Positions 12,534 through 15,388 of a DNA stretch of 15,388 nt are shown here, piece after piece (position 1 is the stretch's first letter; every line of letters starts with the position of its first letter). The DNA lies in contig CAVPEV010000045.1 in assembly GCA_963703555.1 (NCBI GenBank), forward strand, positions 1 through 15,388, given 5' to 3'. The stretch comes from CAVPEV01 sp963703555. Its GTDB lineage: Bacteria; Actinomycetota; Actinomycetes; Actinomycetales; Cellulomonadaceae. Under the pieces are notes generated by a model. That model was given only the letters and a program-made list of their open reading frames with translations, did no database searches and had not been told where the DNA came from. The translations under genes and the position numbers were made by a program.

Positions 12534-13657
12534 GCCCCGCGCGCGGTCGAGCCGGCAGGCCGGGGATCGCCGCCCGGCTGCTCGCGGCCATGGCGCTGGT
12601 CGTCCTCGCCGGTGGCCTGACCGCATGGCTGGTCGCCGGCGCGATCGGCCCGGGCGTGTTCCACCGGCACATGCTCGCCGCCGGGCTCAGCGACGGCGTC
12701 GCGGTGCTGCACGCCGAGGAAGCCTTCCGGTCGGCCAGCGTGACCTCCCTCGGCGTGGCGCTCGGTGCCGCTGCGGTGGCGTCCCTCGCCGTCAGCCTGT
12801 TCCTCACCCGACGCATCGGCAGGTCGCTGAGCACGCTGTCCGCCGCAGCGTCCCGCGTGGCGGGCGGGCGCTTCGACTCCCGGGTGCCCAGCCCACGCAT
12901 GGGGGCGGAGTTCGACGACCTCGCACGCTCCTTCAACGACATGGCAGCCCGGCTCGACGAGAGCCAGGCGCTGCGCAACCGGTTGCTGGCCGACGTCGCC
13001 CACGAGCTGCGGACCCCGGTCGCCACCCTCAACGCCTACCTCGAGGGGCTCGAGGACGGCGTCGAGACCCTGGGCCCGGAGACCGTCGCGGTGCTGCGCG
13101 CGCAGGGCTCCCGGCTCACCCGGCTGGCCGACGATCTCGCCGCCGTCACCCGGGCGGAGAGCCGCGACCTCGCCCTCGCACTGGAACCCATGACACCCGA
13201 CGACGTGCTCACCGCAGCGGCCCGCTCGGCCGCGGACCGCTTCGCCGCCCGCGGGGTCCGCCTCGGCGTGGACGTCCCTCGCGGCCTGCCCGACGTCGTC
13301 GTCGACCGCGACCGGATCGGGCAGGTGCTCGGAAACCTGCTCGACAACGCCCTGCGGCACACCCCGGCCGGCGGGACGGTGACCCTCAGCGCCCGCCGCA
13401 CCGATCATGGCCGGGTCCGACTGGTCGTCCGGGACACCGGCGAGGGCATCGACGCGGCGCACCTGCCGCACGTCTTCGAACGGTTCTACCGGGTGGACAC
13501 GGCGCGCGACCGCGACCACGGCGGTTCCGGGATCGGCCTGGCCATCACCAGAGCCCTCGTCGAAGCCCACGGCGGCACCGTGACCGCGCACAGCGACGGC
13601 CCGGGCCGAGGAGCCGTCTTCGAGGTCGCCCTTCCCGGGCCGGACGGCGAGCCCTGA
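12530..13657 (+). CDS. Sensor histidine kinase, partner of the OmpR-type regulator
   Basis: Membrane kinase that phosphorylates the upstream-encoded regulator. It has 375 residues from GTG 12530, overlapping the regulator stop. A membrane segment at 18-40 is followed by a short extracytoplasmic loop of about 30 residues (GPGVFHRHMLAAG, then AVLHAEEAFRSA), a second membrane segment at about 72-92, and HAMP at about 93-145. The HisKA box has H158 (DVAHELRTP); the HATPase domain has the N box (NLLDNALRHTP), G1 (DTGEGI), F box (FERFYRVD) and G2 (GGSGIGLAI). All catalytic motifs are intact. The loop contains three His and one Met; its small size is typical of kinases that sense ions or envelope state directly rather than through a large domain. 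A metal signal is plausible given the neighbours, but this is inference. Confidence 0.93.
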   Translation: MSPARGRAGRPGIAARLLAAMALVVLAGGLTAWLVAGAIGPGVFHRHMLAAGLSDGVAVLHAEEAFRSASVTSLGVALGAAAVASLAVSLFLTRRIGRSLSTLSAAASRVAGGRFDSRVPSPRMGAEFDDLARSFNDMAARLDESQALRNRLLADVAHELRTPVATLNAYLEGLEDGVETLGPETVAVLRAQGSRLTRLADDLAAVTRAESRDLALALEPMTPDDVLTAAARSAADRFAARGVRLGVDVPRGLPDVVVDRDRIGQVLGNLLDNALRHTPAGGTVTLSARRTDHGRVRLVVRDTGEGIDAAHLPHVFERFYRVDTARDRDHGGSGIGLAITRALVEAHGGTVTAHSDGPGRGAVFEVALPGPDGEP

Positions 13658-13663
13658 CCCGGG

Positions 13664-13684
13664 CGCCGCTGCTGCGACGCGGCG
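13664..13684. terminator. Hairpin between convergent kinase and RNase J genes
   Basis: CGCCGC (13664-13669) pairs with GCGGCG (13679-13684) across a 9-base loop, filling most of the 36-base gap between two convergent stop codons. It probably serves both directions, without a T-tract. Confidence 0.45.
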
Positions 13685-13693
13685 TGCCTCCGG

Positions 13694-15382
13694 TCAGGCG
13701 TCGATGACGACGGCGATCACCACGGGCTCGCGCCCGGTGCTGCGCCGGACGGCCCGGGCCACCGCGCGCCGGACGACCTCGTCGAGGTCGGCGACGTCCT
13801 CGACCTTGCGGCCCGCAGCATCCTGCAGCGCCTTCGTGACCTCGCGCGCTGCGGCCGCCACGGTGGCCTCGTCGAACACGGCCCCCCGGGAGATCAGCTC
13901 CAGCGGCTCCGCCAGGGCGTTCGTCGCGGCGTCGACCACCGCCACGGCCGTGATCACCCCGCTGTCGCGGAGGATCCGCCGTTCGGCGAGAGTGGCCTCC
14001 GTCGCCCGCCCGACGCCCTGATTGTCGACGTACACCAACGCGGCGTCGACCTGGCCGGAGATCGTGGCCATCCCGTCGACCAGGTCGATCGTCACCCCGT
14101 CCCGACCCACGATGACCCGGTCCTCCGGCACCCCGGTCCGCACCGCCAGCGCGGCGTTGGCGTGCAGGTGCTTGGACTCGCCGTGCACCGGCAGCACGTT
14201 GCGCGGGCGGACGATGTTGTAGCAGTACACGAGCTCCCCGGCGGCGGCGTGCCCGGAGACGTGCACCTGGGCGTTGCCCTTGTGGACCACCCGGGCGCCC
14301 AGGTCGGTGAGCTTGTTGATGACCCCGTAGATGGCCGTCTCGTTGCCCGGGATGAGCGAGCTGGCCAGGAGGACCGTGTCGCCCTCCTCGATGGTGATCT
14401 GGTGGTCGCCGTTCGCCATCCGGGACAGTGCGGCCATCGGCTCGCCCTGCGACCCCGTGCAGATGAGCGTCACCTTGTCCGGCGGCATCGAGTCGAGCTT
14501 CGCGGCGTCGACCAGCAAACCGCGCGGCACGGTCAGGTAGCCCAGGTCACGGGCGATGCCCATGTTGCGCACCATCGACCGGCCGACGAAGCCGGCCTTG
14601 CGTCCGTGGGCGTGCGCGGCGTCGAGGATCTGCTGGATGCGGTGCACGTGGCTGGCGAAGCTCGACACGATGACCCGCCGGGGCGCGGTGGCGAAGACGT
14701 CGGAGATCGCCGGGGCGAGCTCCCGCTCCGACATGAGGAACCCGGGGACCTCCGCGTTCGTGGAGTCCACCATGAACAGGTCCACGCCCTCCTCGCCGAA
14801 GCGGGCGAACTGCCGCAGGTCGGTGATCCGCCCGTCCAACGGGAACTGGTCCATCTTGAAGTCCCCGGTGTGCAGCACCAGGCCGGCCACCGTGCGGATC
14901 GCCACGGCCAGGCCGTCGGGGATCGAATGGTTGACAGCCGCGAACTCCAGGCCGAACGGGCCCGCCTGGTAGGTGCTCCCCGCCTGGACCTCCACGGTCC
15001 TCGGGGTGATGCGGTGCTCCTTGAGCTTGGCCGTGACGAACGCCAGCGTCAGCTGGGAGCCGATCACCGGGATGTCGGCACGCTCCCGGAGCAGGTACGG
15101 CACCCCGCCGATGTGGTCCTCGTGCCCGTGGGTGAGCACGATGGCGACGATGTCCGCCAGCCGCTCCCGGATGGAGGTGAAGTCCGCCAGGATGACGTCC
15201 ACGCCCGGCTGGTGGTCCTCGGGGAACAGCACGCCGCAGTCGACGACGAGCAGCTTGCCGGCGTGCTCGAAGACGGTCATGTTGCGCCCGATCTCCCCCA
15301 GACCGCCCAACGGGGTGATGCGCAGCGCGCCCGGGGCGAGCGGCGCCGGCGCGGTGAGCTGGCGGTGGTGAACTGTCTGCAT
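13694..15382 (-). CDS. rnj: Ribonuclease J
   Basis: Metallo-beta-lactamase/beta-CASP ribonuclease with 5'-3' exonuclease and endonuclease activity, used in mRNA decay and rRNA maturation. At 562 residues it is full length. The start ITPLGGLGEIGRNM is characteristic. Zinc-binding motif HGHEDHIGG lies at 85-93, further metal ligands in the HTGDFK and VDSTNAE regions, beta-CASP motifs around SSFASHVHRI and CTGSQGEP, and HVSGHAAAGE and VHGESKHLHANA near the end of the catalytic part. The C-terminal domain (about 460-562) is the usual dimerisation region. ATG 15382 lies six bases from the window edge, so its ribosome binding site is not fully visible. It is a single-copy housekeeping gene in most actinobacteria and marks backbone chromosome next to the accessory region. 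Confidence 0.97.
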   Translation of the reverse strand: MQTVHHRQLTAPAPLAPGALRITPLGGLGEIGRNMTVFEHAGKLLVVDCGVLFPEDHQPGVDVILADFTSIRERLADIVAIVLTHGHEDHIGGVPYLLRERADIPVIGSQLTLAFVTAKLKEHRITPRTVEVQAGSTYQAGPFGLEFAAVNHSIPDGLAVAIRTVAGLVLHTGDFKMDQFPLDGRITDLRQFARFGEEGVDLFMVDSTNAEVPGFLMSERELAPAISDVFATAPRRVIVSSFASHVHRIQQILDAAHAHGRKAGFVGRSMVRNMGIARDLGYLTVPRGLLVDAAKLDSMPPDKVTLICTGSQGEPMAALSRMANGDHQITIEEGDTVLLASSLIPGNETAIYGVINKLTDLGARVVHKGNAQVHVSGHAAAGELVYCYNIVRPRNVLPVHGESKHLHANAALAVRTGVPEDRVIVGRDGVTIDLVDGMATISGQVDAALVYVDNQGVGRATEATLAERRILRDSGVITAVAVVDAATNALAEPLELISRGAVFDEATVAAAAREVTKALQDAAGRKVEDVADLDEVVRRAVARAVRRSTGREPVVIAVVIDA

Positions 15383-15388
15383 GTCTCT

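Noticed and set aside
12509..13591. A 360-codon frame on the minus strand antisense to the histidine kinase
   Set aside because: It is a shadow of the kinase gene, which carries every expected motif.
1..15388. CRISPR arrays, tRNA or rRNA genes
   Set aside because: No regularly spaced direct repeats, no tRNA-like cloverleaf with a TTCGANNC arm, and no rRNA signature were seen on reading both strands.

Overview
The window is very GC-rich, with actinobacterial codon use, GTG/TTG starts and overlapping stop/start junctions. The intact genes (RNase J, an OmpR-type two-component pair, DsrE, a CcdA operon, an IS110 and a long IS30 transposase) fit a high-GC actinomycete. A Pseudonocardiales-like host is my guess; the sequence does not prove it.

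Positions 1-7005 are an insertion-sequence landing zone full of gene relics. An intact-looking IS110-family transposase (98-1186, minus) is followed on the same strand by a decayed acetyltransferase, a regulator of the HxlR-HTH plus SCP2-domain type broken by two in-frame stops, and a fragment of a BTAD/SARP-like regulator. A complete IS30-family element (2652-4138) has clear terminal inverted repeats. Beyond it lie a DUF2384-like antitoxin fragment, an ISAs1 transposase tail, the last residues of a histidine kinase, the C-terminal half of an FtsX/MacB-type ABC permease, a short-chain dehydrogenase relic without its catalytic lysine, and an IS256/mutator transposase reduced by internal deletions.

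Positions 7188-13657 hold a compact metal/thiol-redox gene set: a cation diffusion facilitator and a DsrE-family sulfur protein (plus strand); a minus-strand operon SHOCT protein - DUF2933 protein - DUF305 lipoprotein, the last frameshifted; a minus-strand operon glutaredoxin-like protein - CcdA-like membrane reductase - TlpA/AhpC-type redoxin, the last with an in-frame amber codon near its start; and, divergent from that operon, an OmpR-type response regulator and sensor kinase. Tandem 11-bp-spaced repeats lie in the divergent promoter region and just upstream of a -35-like element for the SHOCT operon. This suggests, without proving it, one two-component regulon for envelope metal and disulfide stress.

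Positions 13694-15382 hold a complete RNase J gene (minus strand), convergent with the kinase gene across a short hairpin. It looks like conserved chromosome backbone bordering the accessory region.
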